Positions 37,113 to 50,202 of a stretch of 64,000 bases of DNA are shown here, piece after piece. The position numbers were made by a program, and so were the translations under genes. The stretch is from assembly GCA_018881555.1 (NCBI GenBank), contig JACAXG010000032.1, positions 508,837 through 572,836 on the forward strand, given 5' to 3'. Every line of letters starts with the position of its first letter. Position 1 is the first letter of the stretch. The notes beneath the pieces are model-generated. The model had not been told where the DNA came from. It saw only the letters and a program-made list of their open reading frames with translations, and ran no database searches. The DNA is from Amblyornis subalaris. Lineage: Eukaryota > Chordata > Aves > Passeriformes > Ptilonorhynchidae.

Positions 37113-40100
37113 TTGCTATGTGCTGATACTGCACGGTCCTGGCTCTGAAGGCATTCATTTTATTCTATTAAATGTGGACACCTCCACCCACAGCAGTTAC
37201 CCCAGGATTCCTTCATATTCAAACGAGAGAAATAAGCATATTTAGCAGAGAATTTATCTCATCAGCTTTTGCTGATGTCTAAAATAGCTCAAATGAAATG
37301 CAAACTAAAAGAACCCATCTTTCTCCATTGATTAAAGAGGAAGCCTGAGGGGTTAGATCAGATATAAATGTCAGCATTATAGGCAGCAAGACAGGTGAGA
37401 TGAATCCCAAATTAACTCAGCAGTTAGATATGATGGACAAAGATAGAAGAAAAGAGAAAATGAAGACATTCATGAAAAGATACACAGATAAACATTGCCT
37501 GACCAGAAGTAGACCTCAAACCCATCCCATTTCAGTCCAGCTCCTTGGCTCTTTCCCTGCAACTTTCAATTAATTCTTGTATAGCATAAGAGTGCATTAT
37601 AAAATTCAGGACACAATTTCATACACGGGGATAAAATTTATATATACTTAATTTATACTTTAAATTAAGCCTGGTTTTTAACCCAGTGAGCTTCTGTTCC
37701 TGGAGATCAGCAAAACTGGTGTTTTAAAATCTGTTATTCAAAGAAGCACATAGGCAAATAAGCATATCCTGACTTTAGCTCAGTGAATAAGAGTTATTCT
37801 ACCTCTCAATTTTTACATCCTTACTACTCCTGGGGCTACTAATGTAATTGCTCCTTTCAAGAATTAACTCAAAAATTAAAATTTTACTAGCAATCCGTGC
37901 CTTTGGTTGGATTAGCTGAGTAATTGTAGCAGTGAATGTTTGAGATGACACAGGATTCATCGACTCAATCCTATACAAGAGTATCAAGAATGAGTGTGCC
38001 ATTAAATAAATAAGGACCTTGGCTTTTCCTCAGGTGATATTATCACTGAGGTCAGTGAATATTGATAGTCATTAAGATAGATGTGTTTATACATTANTAC
38101 AAAATGCTGGCATATTTAAAAAAATAGTCCATACAAATTTAGGTGGAGATTTTGCAATGAAGAGCAGGGAAGTTTGGCCAAATACTGCCTTGTGCAAGCA
38201 AGGTTGGCAGAATGGAACTAGAAAATCACTTTTTCCAAACCCACTCAAGGTGTACCTGTAAACTAAACAATATTGGGAGACATTCTCTGGTCTTAAGGCC
38301 AACTGGTATGTCCTGATCTCATCCACAGAGCTACACNTTCTTAGCATCCAAAGCATCACCCAGCTGGCCTTTCTGAAATGGGCCCTGGCCTGTTCCAAGT
38401 CTCAGGAATTGTCTGGGAATTGCCTAAAATAATTCTGGTCTGTTCAGTCAGGGCATTGGCAGGGGCTGCTCTGACCACATCATGCCCCGTTGAGCTGTGG
38501 AGTCTGTGTCCCTGCCCCCACACTGCTCAAACTTCCTAGAGTAGGTAAAATCCACTTGTTTAACACTGAGGCCTGTATGTGTCATGTCCCTCAATCAGAT
38601 ACTTAGATTCCTCTAATTAGGTNTTTTCCCCCAGCTATTTTAGTGAACTAAAGGCCTCGTGTTGCCACTGGTGTGGCATCTGCTGACTGAAATCACCACA
38701 ATAACACCCAGGTCAGTCTTACACACCAAGGCTTCAGTGTCATCCCACTGATGGGATGCACCTCCAGGCCCCCTAGGAAGTCTCTTTCCCACGAAGTGAG
38801 AGAAGGTTGATAACCCATGAGATAACCCACTGGGTGTCACTTCAGCTGGGACACAAATGGGCTGCGTTGCACCTGTGGCTGGTGTGGGTGTTGGTCTGCT
38901 CAGAGCTCATTGCAAACCTTTCTGCCAGTGGTGAAATAGCAACCAGAGATTCTGGATGCAGAGAGGAAANACAGGCTGTGTGACTCATNATGAAGTAATT
39001 GGTTATGGGTTTTTTCCCCCCCTCAAAGAATCAAACTGGTGGTTTGGGTTTGTTTTGTTGGTTTTTTTTGATCTATCTTGTCTTTCAAGTGACTNTAATG
39101 TTGCTTACCATATGATGATAGCAACTGCTTCAGCTGTGNGACTCAAGCCCCAAATAAGTTCACTGTCTTTTTGCATTTAAATTCAGGTTTTTATCCCTCA
39201 TTTGTACTCAATCATTTAATTTTACCTAATGAAGTAATTCCCCATTTGGGTTTTCTTTTTCTACTTTTTTTCCCAAAGTGAATATTAGCNTTACCTGCTG
39301 CAATAACTGACCCTTCAGCTCCTTGTCACAGCTGACTGGGCAGCTGTCAGGTCAGTCACAAATTCACAACATATTCTCTCCCTCCAACTCNATTACATAC
39401 GTGTGCAAAGATGATTTTGCAGAGGGAATTCCAAATGAGACCGCTATCTCACACTGCAGGATGACAGGTGAGCCTTCCAAGATGCTACAGTCCCAACGGT
39501 GCTTTAATCACAACTTTGCTCTGTACCATGAAATACAATTATTTTATAGCTAACCAATTTCAGAGATGCTTAAGTTAGTCTGAAGCACAGGCTGTGCTGG
39601 GCNTGCATGTGAGGCAGGAGGATTTTAAATTGACGTGCCTGCAGGCACTACTACAGGTAGATGATTTGTGTGGAATGGCTTCTGCATTCCCCCTTTTGTA
39701 AATGCTGAACACTCTGATTAGTTTTCAGCTGCTACCAAAAAGGGCAAATCCATTCCCTGTTGTCCTGCCCACCAGNAGCCAATCTCAGTAAGGAGGCCAG
39801 CAGAGACCCCCAGCTGGGCTCAGCCCTTGTGGTGTCCCCCCACAAAGTTCTCTGAAGGAGATCTCCACACCCCACCTCTGTTCTTGGGGCCCTGAGCTGC
39901 AGCACCCAAACCCCCAGGGAGGAGGGGATGCACCCAGGGCTCTGACATCGGACAAGTGCTTGCAGATGGTGAAATAAGACAGGAGTTAATTGGATTGAGA
40001 GAGGTGTGGAGAGAGCAAAGCTCCTTCCTCTGGTGACCACCTCCCTTCATTACCCATCTCTTTGCAGGAGAGCAGGACTGCATATTTATTGAGCCAGTAG

Positions 40101-41752
40101 CTTATTGAAGGAGCAGGGGTCAGCAGGTCATTGCCATTAAACCACTTAATGAAGTGGGTCCTTTTCTTCTTCATGAGTTATGCAGACTGATTTTNATATT
40201 TTGTTACTCACTGAGTGCCTGTGACAACATTTTTCACCCCCAGGGANCACTTGAAAATTGGCTGATGCAACTACTGCTTCAAACCTTCATTCTAAATAAT
40301 ANGCTGTTCGTTCCTTATCCCAACACNGAATAGCTTTGCTGCTCAGTGGAAGAACTCATAATCCTCACGGGAATTTTCTAGATGGCTGCACAAAGATTTC
40401 TGATGATGGTACTCATGCAGGAACAATTCTTTGAAGTATATACTGCCTTCCCTTTCACTAAAGTGTTAGAGTGGAAGCAGCCTTGTGCAAAAGGTCTTTG
40501 CCAAATTCAAACACGGTCTCTGTGTTTCTTGCCGTCATTTCTCCTTCCTGGAGCATTTGGTATCCTTCACTTGTTATACTAAAAGGAACAGGGAGCTGCT
40601 TGGGCTGTGAGGAAAAACCTGCAGAATGCTGTACATGTCCATGGATTATCCAGTTTTTCTGGAAAATATCTTAAAGGAAATTACCTCATTCTATGAAATG
40701 TGAATTGTTTCTCTGCCTCAAGAGTGTCAATACCTGAACAATTTGAGTAGACAGTTTAGTGGTATGCAAAGTGCTAAGAAGAATTTAAGCACTATGAGGT
40801 AATGCATTTTTTGTGCTCTTTCTGCATCTGTTGGTGTTCTTTTCCTCTTTGTGCTTGTTTTTCTCTAGGATTTCCAAATCATGTTGCTGTTTCTGTGTAT
40901 TTGTATCTATATAAATACATAAATCTGAGTATCTGTCAGACTCCCTGGAGCTTGTATTATAAACAAATTATAAACAAAGAGCTTAATATCTCCATAACTA
41001 ACACATTCCACCTGACTGTTCTCTGATAGGGAGCAAAACAAAGCTGTGCCATACATTTAAAAAAAGTATCTTTGGGATTTCTTGTGTCCTGGGTCGAGAC
41101 AATCCCTTTCAGGAGGATTTATCTGTAAATATTCACATTGCTTCATTGATCTCCTTAATTTCTTTTATCATAAGAACCATAAAACTTGCCCCATCTGGCC
41201 ACCCGTGTCTTTGTTTACTTTATTTCTGTCTGCAGATCAGTGCTGTCTTATTTCTACCTTCTCCAAATATCTGTGCCTTAACTGTTTGCCACCGTCTTCT
41301 TCATCTGCAGGTTCTCTGGGTAAGTAAAGGGGNTTTCTGTGTGTTTGCTCCCAGCATGTATAACACAGCACAGTGAGAGGCACCAAATGGNATGCCTTTG
41401 TGACACAGCAGTGTGGAAAACAGTCAGTGGTTGGTTGAATTCCATTTTCTGCTTCTGCAAAAGCAGATGGACTCAGGAGTGTAACTGGNAGGTTCTCAAT
41501 CTTGTTTTCCAGTTCTGCTCTACCAAACACTGCTTGGTTCTGATTGATCNGAGAGATTTTATCTTGGGGCTTCAGGGTTAAGTTGGTTCCTCTTTCCAGG
41601 GAGCTCCTAAGCCCTTTCTCTTCGTATGTTCAGCTCAAGATCAGTACCTGGGAGCACTGACGAGCCTTTCACTTCCTGAATGACACAGACTCTTGAAATA
41701 CCAGGAGTCTGGTTTCTTTTGTCAATTCTAGGACCCAGCCTTTCTATACAGT
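37113..41752. other. Unique sequence, no gene assigned
   Basis: Largely AT-rich (37.1-38.3 kb), with GC-richer patches at 38.4-38.9 kb and 39.75-40.0 kb that could be decayed repeats. Isolated Ns become noticeably denser from about 38.1 kb. No coding or RNA gene signal was seen. Confidence 0.4.
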
Positions 41753-41985
41753 AGAATCATTTAGGTTGGAAAAGACTTCTGAAATATCATTTCCAACTGT
41801 TAACCCAGCACTGCCGAGGCCACCACTAAACCTTGTCACATCTAAATGTCTTTTTTAAATCCCTCCAGGGATGGTGACTGCACCACTTCCCTGGGAAGAC
41901 TGTTCAGTGCTTGACAACCTTTTGGTGAAGAAACTTCTCCTGATAGCAAATCTAAACCTTCCCTTGTGCAAGTTAAACCACCCAG
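41753..41985 (-). mobile_element. CR1 LINE 3'-end fragment
   Basis: The plus strand shows 'agaatcatttaggttggaaa', 'accactaaaccttgtcac', 'ccctccagggatggtgact' and 'ggtgaagaaacttctcctga', the reverse complement of a CR1 3' arm. The 'catttaggttgg' start and the 'cactgccgaggccaccac' block mark a different subfamily from those ending 'caactcag'. The small plus-strand open frame at 41871-42062 is repeat-derived. Confidence 0.9.
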
Positions 41986-42878
41986 CTACCCTACAAGCTT
42001 GGAGGGCACCCTTGCTCTGTCCTAACCAATTCTGTACCTCTGCTCAAGGCACACTGGATTAAGATCCAAGTTCTGCCACTCAGCAAGTTCTAAAGCAAAC
42101 CCAGGCAAGCATTTTTAGTTATTGACATCACTGTTTTATAATCTATCACACTGTGCCAGTGGGAACTGGAGCAAGATTTCCTTCAGTCGCCAGCACTGAT
42201 AACTAAGGTCCCATCCTCCCCTATAGCTGGAGGCATTTTTTTTCTGAAGTGGAGATAAAAGCTTGTGGTTTTATTGTTAGTTTGCTTTCTCAGAGGGAGG
42301 AAGTAAAGGCAGCTATGCTGTCAATGTTTGTGTGGCTGTTTGTCCCATCTTTTTAACCTTAATCAATCCTCGGGACCAGTTTCACACAAATTTGACAGAG
42401 GAACAAAAGCCTCGGGTACATCAATCTTCTGGAATTTTCATGAAAATAGCACTAATAGAATGACTCTGTCAGTGACACTTCATAGGGGAGATTACAGTAC
42501 AAGATAAATTTTTCATACTGTTTAGATGCAAAGACCTTGGACAGTGGAAAAGAGTCAGGACATGCTTGAATCTTATTAAACAGCAGAAATTCTAACCAGA
42601 ATGAACACAATTTTAGGAAATTAGGCTTATCAGGTTTTTCTAGTTGCAGGAAAACATGCAAAATTGCAGATTCTGTATGTGCTACCCATATGTACATGAA
42701 ATAACCAGAACACATTAAAATGACATGGAAGATTTGTTTTAAAGGTGTTGTGCTATGAACTCACAGCTGGAAGGACTGCATATTTACCTATCAAAGATTC
42801 TTTGGTGTTGCTTGAGACAACTGTGGACATGTTTCCTAAAGAACTGGTTTGTAAAAAAGCAGTGCAATACAAACTCTT
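41986..42878. other. Unique sequence, no gene assigned
   Basis: No recognisable feature. An 87-codon minus-strand frame at 42.45-42.72 kb has no supporting motif. Confidence 0.45.
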
Positions 42879-42930
42879 AATCACAGAATCAAGTAGGTTG
42901 GGAAAAACCTTTGAGATGATGAAGTAAGGC
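42879..42930 (-). mobile_element. Short CR1 LINE terminal fragment
   Basis: 'aatcacagaatcaagtaggt' followed by 'tgggaaaaacctttgag' is the reverse complement of a CR1 terminus of the 'aggttggaaaagacc' type. Only about 50 bp can be recognised. Confidence 0.55.
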
Positions 42931-45188
42931 CTTGACTGCCTCATATGAACAAGCAGTGAATCCTCAAATGAGAAATACCTCATTCATGGCATCACTGGTA
43001 CCCATGAAAATTATCCAAGCTGTGGCTGTGCACCCTCATGGAATTGGTAAAGGAAATCGATTTCGTGAAGAAAACCAAGTTACCTCCAGGTATTTTCTAT
43101 GTATATAATTTCTCAGTCCTGTTTATGAGAGACTTAGAAATAATCTTCAAAACTACGCCTAGAAACACAATCANAACTCTATTGGATGTCAAAAATAATT
43201 GTATCAATAGAGACACAGCAATCTGACACGTAGTAATTTTTTTCTCTCAAATCTCATTCCAGCTAGTCACTGGTTTTTGTGCTATAATTACCTGCCTTTC
43301 TATCTCTACTAACCACAGGGGNTACAAATGTTATTACTTCTACTTTGATTAAGTACCCTGCTCTGCTCAGATACCAACTGCCTTTTTCTTTGAAATTGTC
43401 TAATCAGCTAACATAATGAAGTTATATCCAGAGCAGTTTCCAAACTCTGCTTAGCTTGAGGCTCTCTGGTTCTGCTTTAGAACCAAAGTCCCAGTGAAAG
43501 CAAAAGCTTGTCTATTGTTCCAGCTGTCAGTAAGAATGTCTAAGAAATGNTATTTCCTCTCTTTGCAAATTGTGACTCACTTCTTACCCATAAACTATCA
43601 CTGTATAACAATCCAAAAGTGTCTTTTGGCCAGATNTTGGCTGACTCTCAGATCTGTGCTCTTTACAGGAACTAGAAATATTATTAAGCTTCCTTCTCAA
43701 AACNATATAATTGCAAAAATACAGAAACCATACACCATGTTTGGAAAGAAATGGAAAGATGCTTGTGGATAAAGGTAGGCATTTTATCTGGAATCCTCTA
43801 CCTTTTTGCACTCACACATAGTGGAGGCCATACAGGTTTCAGTTGACAATTCCCAAATGTGTGGGAACAAAAGCCACGGGACAAATATAAAGAGTTAACT
43901 GAGGATCACCATTTTTAGAGGCACAAGACATNGCTTAAAATGACTTCTTCTCTGGACCATCGATTAAAACCTCTGAAAATGAGTTATCTGGAAACTTTNG
44001 TCAAATTTTGGTCATGGAGGTGTCTGAAGGAATTGAATAATTCCGAGATGTCTGCAATGATGGACTCAGGGAGNAAGAATGAGTCAGCATCAGAGCAGAC
44101 AAACCAGGACAATTGCCTGAGCAGTTAATAGGACCCAGTGTAATGTCATAAGGCACTGATTTTCTTCTCTCATTAATNTGAAAGCCAGTCTGAAAGGAGA
44201 GATTCCTCCATTTGCTCTGCTGTTTCATCACTGTGGGAGGAAAGAATAAAGATATTATTGCTGTCAAAAGCTCTGAGATTCTGCACAAAAATGGCAGTGC
44301 CTCTACCAACCCTATCCCTTCCTCAGGCATTTCTTTTTCCTTAAGAGTCATTTTTAGTATCTAAGTTCATGTTGGACCTGCANTCTGAATCCACATATCT
44401 TGCAATCGCTGCCAAAGACTGCCATGGGAAGATTTGTTTGTGGTAAGGAAAATCTTAATTTGCTTTACTGCCAGGGAAAATTCATAAAGGAGGTTTCTCC
44501 TTTTCTGAACCCAAATCATTAAATAATGTTATTTTTCTTTTATTTTAGTAAATCTTATCNGTATATTTGAAGATACCCATACATTAAGGATTATCACTGC
44601 ATCTGCACGGAGTGATACACACAGGAGAGTGACTACAGAATTTATAGAATCATCATTTGAGTTACGAATGCTGAAAGATTTTTCTTCCAAAATAATGATT
44701 ATTCCCTAAAAAGAAAGAGGAATGAGAGACTGTGTTTGTGACGTTAATTCATAATAATGACAAATCCCCACCTGAAAAAAAAATTCCCATTCAGCAGAGC
44801 ATTTGATTTAAATGACAACTTGAAAGGGTTTCCCTCTGGAACATGTAAACAGGAAGATCCCCAGTCTGTCTTCTTCCTGTCTGAAAAATTGTGAGCAGAT
44901 CAGGGAAAAACCATGGAAGTGAAACAAACCTTTCCCCAACTGTTTCAAGCCTATTTTCTTCATGTAATGCCTGTCAAGTTCTTAGTAAAGCTAAAGGGAT
45001 TTATTTGCATTTGAATCTGAGCAAGTACTGAACACCTCATTTCATCTTAATTGTATGGACTGAATTCTCCAGCTCAAATGGAACTCAGAGTTGTTAAGTA
45101 AACTGAAATGCTCCTGTAATTGATTGCAATGAACCTGCATGGTTTGTGCTTTATTCAAAAAGAACTGGTAGCTTGTCTTGTCTTCTGT
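42931..45188. other. Unique AT-rich sequence, dense isolated Ns
   Basis: No gene was seen. A 'tagaatcatcatttgag' string near 44645 faintly resembles a CR1 terminus, but not enough to call. About 11 single Ns fall in 43.1-44.6 kb. Confidence 0.4.
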
Positions 45189-45272
45189 GGAAGGTTCTCT
45201 GTCCGTGGCAGGGTGGTTGGAACTAGATGACCTTGAAGGTCCCTTCCAACCCAAACCATTCTGTGAATCTAT
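45189..45272 (+). mobile_element. CR1 LINE 3'-terminal fragment
   Basis: The plus-strand terminus reads 'gtccgtggcagggtggttgg', 'actagatgaccttgaaggtc', 'ccttccaacccaaacc' and the tail 'attctgtgaatct'. The copy is strongly 5'-truncated (about 84 bp) but well preserved. Confidence 0.9.
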
Positions 45273-46844
45273 AGAAAAAAACATCCAAACAAAAGCTAAA
45301 TGTCACCAAGACTAAAATGTGATGAGTTTTCAAACGTTCTTATAACAAGCATGGTCTGGAGCCCCCTTGGGCATGCTTGCTGTAAAACAGATACCCACAG
45401 ACATATGCACGTTATTTATTTCTATAGAAGGTGTACATTGACAGCTTTACAACATGCAGCAAACCTCCCCTTTCCAAAGGAAAATCCAAAATGAATTAGA
45501 CTAGTAGGTGAGTCCAATCCCTGTGCACACTCCCAGGCCATCTCTCTTGCTCTTGTACATTTGAATTTGCAGATCCCAGCAGCTACAGATCCCACAGGGA
45601 ATGTGCAGACCCCAATCCACAAGTCACATTTGGTGTTTCAAATATAGCAGCTTATAACTGAGGTCATCTGCATTTTATATTGGGAACAGATTCACCAAGG
45701 ACATGACCTGGTTTTTGTCAGGAGTGTAAGGGGAGCATCAAAACTTCTTGCTCTGCTGATGCTCCTTCTGCCTCTGTAACCTCACTAAGGTCACGAGAAG
45801 TTGGACAGGATCATAGAACTGAGCTACCTAAATGGCATGGTGCTAAAAATATATTTATTCAGAATGGCTAATTAAGGTGAANGACTACCAGTCTTCATTA
45901 GCACTGAAGTGGTGTTAATTTGATTAGACTTCTGGCCTAGATAGACTTGCGAGGCATTACGTTCCTAATGCAATTTCTCTAACGAGAAAGCATTTCAGAT
46001 GAAATGTTACCCATCAGTGTCTTTGTATAAATATTAAGTAGACATTTGCCTTTTAATGCCGATGTGATTTTTAGGGAGCAGGGAAACAGTGAAGATGTNA
46101 CATCTGTATCGCCTTGGGATATGGGGAGAATGTGAGAAAATAAACTTGCAATTCTTGCTCCAGTTCCATTATTTAAATGCTTTGCAACATTTTCACTATA
46201 GAGAGTCATACTTGAAATGTGCTCNTCAAACCTGCCTTTTCTTTAAACACACCATTATATACTTCTTGCTCTTAACTCAAAACTCTCTTCAATCAATATT
46301 TTAATGCTTAAACATAGCTGATGTAGCAACATAAGTTTTAGACTAGGAAAAATGCCTTCTGCTGTGNTCCTTTTACCATAAGCCAGGGAGGAATAGGAGG
46401 AACATACTGTTTATTTATTAGTTAGAGCTCACAATGATCTGTGCTGGAATAATGCTCAAGAAAAAAATATCCATTTATTTGGACTGTGGTCACTTTAGCA
46501 CAAGAAGTCTTGCTTAACAGCTCCTGAACTATAAGGTTTAGCCGTCATCAGACATCTAAAAGACTTTTTTTTTTTTTTGAGCAACACTTGATAGATGGAA
46601 AAAAAAGGAGTTGAAGAAAATGCCAAATAAATGGAGTAATTACTAAAAAATTCCAAAGGGTTAGTTAGTCCTGTGAACTCCACAGGTGATCTTATGGGCT
46701 TATGGTTAAAAAAAAAAAAAACAACTAAAAACAGAAAATGAAATATATATTTGTAGGACATCTGGGGGCAGATTTGTCAGGGCAGGGACATCAGACCATG
46801 TCACAGTACCCATGACCTCTCTGTCAAAGCTGTGATAATAAAGC
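45273..46844. other. Unique sequence with poly-T and poly-A runs
   Basis: No gene was seen. A T15 run lies at 46565-46579 and an A14 run at 46708-46721, within 150 bp of each other. Confidence 0.45.
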
Positions 46845-46990
46845 TTAGTGATAATAAGAGAGAAGAAAATGGTAGGGGAAGATTGTGTTTTCAATTAACT
46901 GAAGTAAAATCGAGAAGCTTTCAGATACTTAAACCTTTTTTCAGGTCTGAAAAAATACGAAAAACTTCAAAACTACGTTGNGAAAAAGTC
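46845..46990 (+). repeat. Dispersed 146 bp repeat, copy 1
   Basis: This block aligns without gaps to 57684-57829 in the same orientation, with about 10 mismatches in 146 bp (about 93% identity, one N ignored). Shared landmarks are 'ttagtgataataagagag', 'gtgttttcaattaactg', 'agtaaaatcgagaa', 'ctttcagatacttaaacc' and 'caggtctgaaaaaa'. Flanks do not align, so it is probably part of an interspersed element family (LTR or other) and not a local duplication. A diverged echo, 'cttttttcaggtttgag', follows near 47140. Confidence 0.9.
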
Positions 46991-49151
46991 AGCAGCAATG
47001 TCCGAAGTCAGCAGTTTCCCTTCTCAAAACACCCCTCAAAAAACCCCAACAAAAACTACCCTAATCTTCTTAAAATATTATATTTAATCTCACTCAAAAA
47101 TTTCCACTTTTTAACTAACTCAAAACTTTTAAACACTTTTTTCAGGTTTGAGTCAACTTCATAACATAGGCTGTTTTACTTCCTTGTTAATAAAAATAGT
47201 TGTCCAGTAATTAAGAACCTTAACAAGATGAAGTCAGAACAATTACAGTGTTTAATACACTGTTGGGCCAACATTTCAGTAAAGTCAGTGCCCACTACAA
47301 ATGGGAAGGAATGGAGATTATACATATACACAATTGGAATTTTAGTATTGCCACCTCCATAATCCAGGTTGGAAATGTTTTGTAATTGGTTAATACATTA
47401 CTTAACCCTAAAATGCAGATAACTCCGTGGCAAACAGCCTGTGAGTCAAGGTAAGTTGGAAGACAAAAGCATTGGGAGGAAGAGGAGGGTTCTGGAGTCA
47501 TCATACATGAGTGTAACTGTCATTCATTCTGGCTGTCAGCATTATCTTGTTAAAGAAATAACTTTATTCCCCCTCTTTCAAAAAAGCACTGCAGAAGACA
47601 GCTCAAGAGAATGGATTNATGGTTGCACCCTTGTATTCAGTGATATTAAATGCAGAGAATGCTTTTTTCATCATTGAAGCTTCATATGTCATTAAAATTT
47701 CTAAATAGATTTATATAAAAACTTCACCAGGATTTATAAGGCCACGTTTTGAAAAAATGATGGTCAATAGCATCATAAAAGATGATAGTTCTCCCAAAAT
47801 TAAAAAGTTGGCATCACAATAAATAAAGAAGTGCATTATAAACTAGTAAAAATTTCACATGCACCAATGCTCCCAACCACTTTACTACCCTTTTAGAGGA
47901 CAGAAGAACAAGGACTTCCATTTCATTTGATCAAAGAAACTTGAATGTTTAACTCCATTCACCAAGTTTCTGCCTCCTCTGAAGATTTATGTCCTTTTTT
48001 TAAAAAAAAATTAGATTTTGTGTAAATATTATAAGACTGATCTAATAAAGACCTTATAGAATCTAATGGAGTTATATTAAACAGAGATGGCCTGGTTTAA
48101 ATAGCCAAACATTTAGTGATATTTCTTAGTGAAATACCATATTCTAAATGTTTTCAAGTGTTTTTGATATCTGTTAAAAGTATTTCCATGAGATGGACCT
48201 TCTCTCCTTGCCTATGGACAAAATAAAGTATCATCTTCCACACAAGCTGCTAATTATCAATTCTATTGAAACAAATTAATCTAAATTAAAATCTTTTGAA
48301 GAACAACTCAGCTAATTTTATAGACATTAATTAGATACATATCAAATTAAACTGGATGTTACCTAAGGAAAAGTGAACAGCAAAAGTTGCTTTGACAAGT
48401 CAATCCAAGTGAAATCAGGTCTTATAACTTCAGGTTTCAGGACAGAGATACAACATGCATTTCATGTAAACAGTAGGAACAGTCCAGCCTATGCTCTAAA
48501 TTAAATCCATCCAACATATTGACTGTAAATGAATAAGCCAGAAAGCAGAATTCAGTATTTTATAATGCACAAAAATAAGGAGTTAGTACATATACCTCTT
48601 CTAGGTATATCCTTGCCTAAGTACCTCAGAATGCAGCTAAGATTTCACCAAATAATACTTTGAACTTATTGTCATCATCCACCCTTCTCACCTGTATTTC
48701 TTTATTACCTTCTATATCATGAGGCACACCTGAACTGAAAAGTATAAAAATTGTTTTAATTTGAAAATATAATTGTGAGACTGTATTGAAATTTTTGAGG
48801 AAAGCCAGGAGTGGATCTACCCAGGAGAACATAAAAAATGCAGTGAGGAGCAATAAAACCCTCCATTGTTCCATGCAGATTTTCTGGGTCCTTTTTTTCA
48901 TAAAGCTGGAAAAAACCCCAGCTTATTTAATATTTTATATTTAAATATTTTATTAGCTAGGACAGAAAAACATGTGCAGATGAATTTGACATAGTACAAG
49001 GGTGTTAAGGACAAGGATGTCAGTTTTTCTTGGCTCTGTTTTTCTACTACATGATCTTCAGATGCACTTAAGAGAGAGAAAAGTACACTTTGAGAAGAAA
49101 AGGGGCACACTAGAATGTTTTACTTCTTTTTTACCAAAGCTCAAACCTTAC
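46991..49151. other. Unique AT-rich sequence
   Basis: No gene was seen. 47.65-48.6 kb is very AT-rich and repeat-free, and about 48200-48370 has many TAAT-type cores (possible conserved non-coding DNA). Confidence 0.4.
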
Positions 49152-49351
49152 CTTGACCTCATCTTCCAGTCTCTTCATGGTGCCTTTCGGAGCGATGCCT
49201 TGTTCAAGCCCATTCCTGTCTTTGCAATTAGAGATTTCCGCTCTCCCGTGACAGGTCTGATCACAGAGGGCCTGAACACACTGCTCTCTTCTCCCGGGGT
49301 GAGAGGAAATGAGAGCCTGTGTTCTTGTTCCAGAACAGGTATGTTTTGCTT
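49152..49351 (-). other. Exon-like GC-raised island (strand uncertain)
   Basis: On the minus strand this 200 bp block is bounded by a 'ttcacag' acceptor-like end (right) and an AAG|GTAAGG donor-like end (left), and one frame is open throughout, ending M-K-R-L-E-D-E-V-K. Another minus-strand frame has the better codon-position composition but stops within the block. On the plus strand an overlapping block, about 49140-49338, is also open. It has a strong polypyrimidine acceptor before it and a CAG|GTATGT donor after it. GC is higher than in the flanks. It may be an exon of an unknown or non-coding transcript, or chance. No protein family was recognised. Confidence 0.22.
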
Positions 49352-50052
49352 CTGTGAAGTTCAAAACAAGCCTGCCTCTCTCTCTGAATGCAGCTAATTG
49401 TGCTGGGTCTTTATGACGTCCACAGTCTCACTGGTTCTTGAGAACTTACTGGTGTCGTGAAGACCCNACATCAGAGGAGCAGGGTTGAAAAACTCTGCTA
49501 AGATTCCTTTTTAGTCCTTCAAATATGTTTCTTCCCTCTCATTAAGGGCTGTTACACCATGTTTTGGAGCAAGGTGCGGAGGTGCCAAAGCTGTTGAAGA
49601 GTTGAGCATTCAGTCAACACACAGCATTTCCATCTGCAGAGCTGTTCAACTTTCTGCACATCCACGGGGCAGGCCTGCCCCAATTATCTCAGTGATAAAG
49701 AGCAAGATGCTTGAATTTGATGCCCCAGTCCCTGTGGGACACAGAANTGAAAGGAGGTCTGTTAAACCTCTGCTTGTGCTCGCTGGCGCTGCAGGATCCT
49801 GGTGGAGATGGGGTTTAGTAGGGCCACAGGCCTTTAGGCAGGGGCTGTCGCTCTTGTCCAGCCAAGATATGACATGGCTGCTCCTAAAAAATAATGTCTA
49901 GGGTAGGGAAGAGAGAGTAAANGGCAAAATAATGTTTTTTATTTCAGTACCTCAGCTTAGAACCCTCAAAAAATAGATGTCCCACCCAAAAATAGTTGTT
50001 TCACATCCTGCTGCTTCAGTGGATGGGCCTTGTAAATATGGAAACACTGAAG
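49352..50052. other. Unique sequence, no gene assigned
   Basis: Moderate GC around 49560-49860. A plus-strand frame is open here without splice or motif support. Confidence 0.4.
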
Positions 50053-50202
50053 CATAGAAACATAGAATATCCTGAGCTGGAAGGGACCCACTACAAAAAT
50101 CAAACTCCTGTCGCTGCACAGGGCAGCCCCAAGAATCCCCACATGTGCCTGAGAGTGTTGTCCAAACGTTTCTTGAACTCTGGCAGGCTTGGTACTCCTG
50201 CT
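50053..50202 (-). mobile_element. CR1 LINE 3'-end fragment
   Basis: The plus strand shows 'catagaaacatagaatatcc', 'tgagctggaagggaccca', 'cgctgcacagggcagcccc', 'catgtgcctgagagtg', 'cttgaactctggcaggc'. It is the reverse complement of the same CR1 subfamily as 33095-33564 and 36093-36182. Confidence 0.88.

Noticed and set aside
44640..44690. Faint resemblance to a CR1 terminus ('tagaatcatcatttgag').
   Set aside because: Only one tail-like word matches and the following block does not align.
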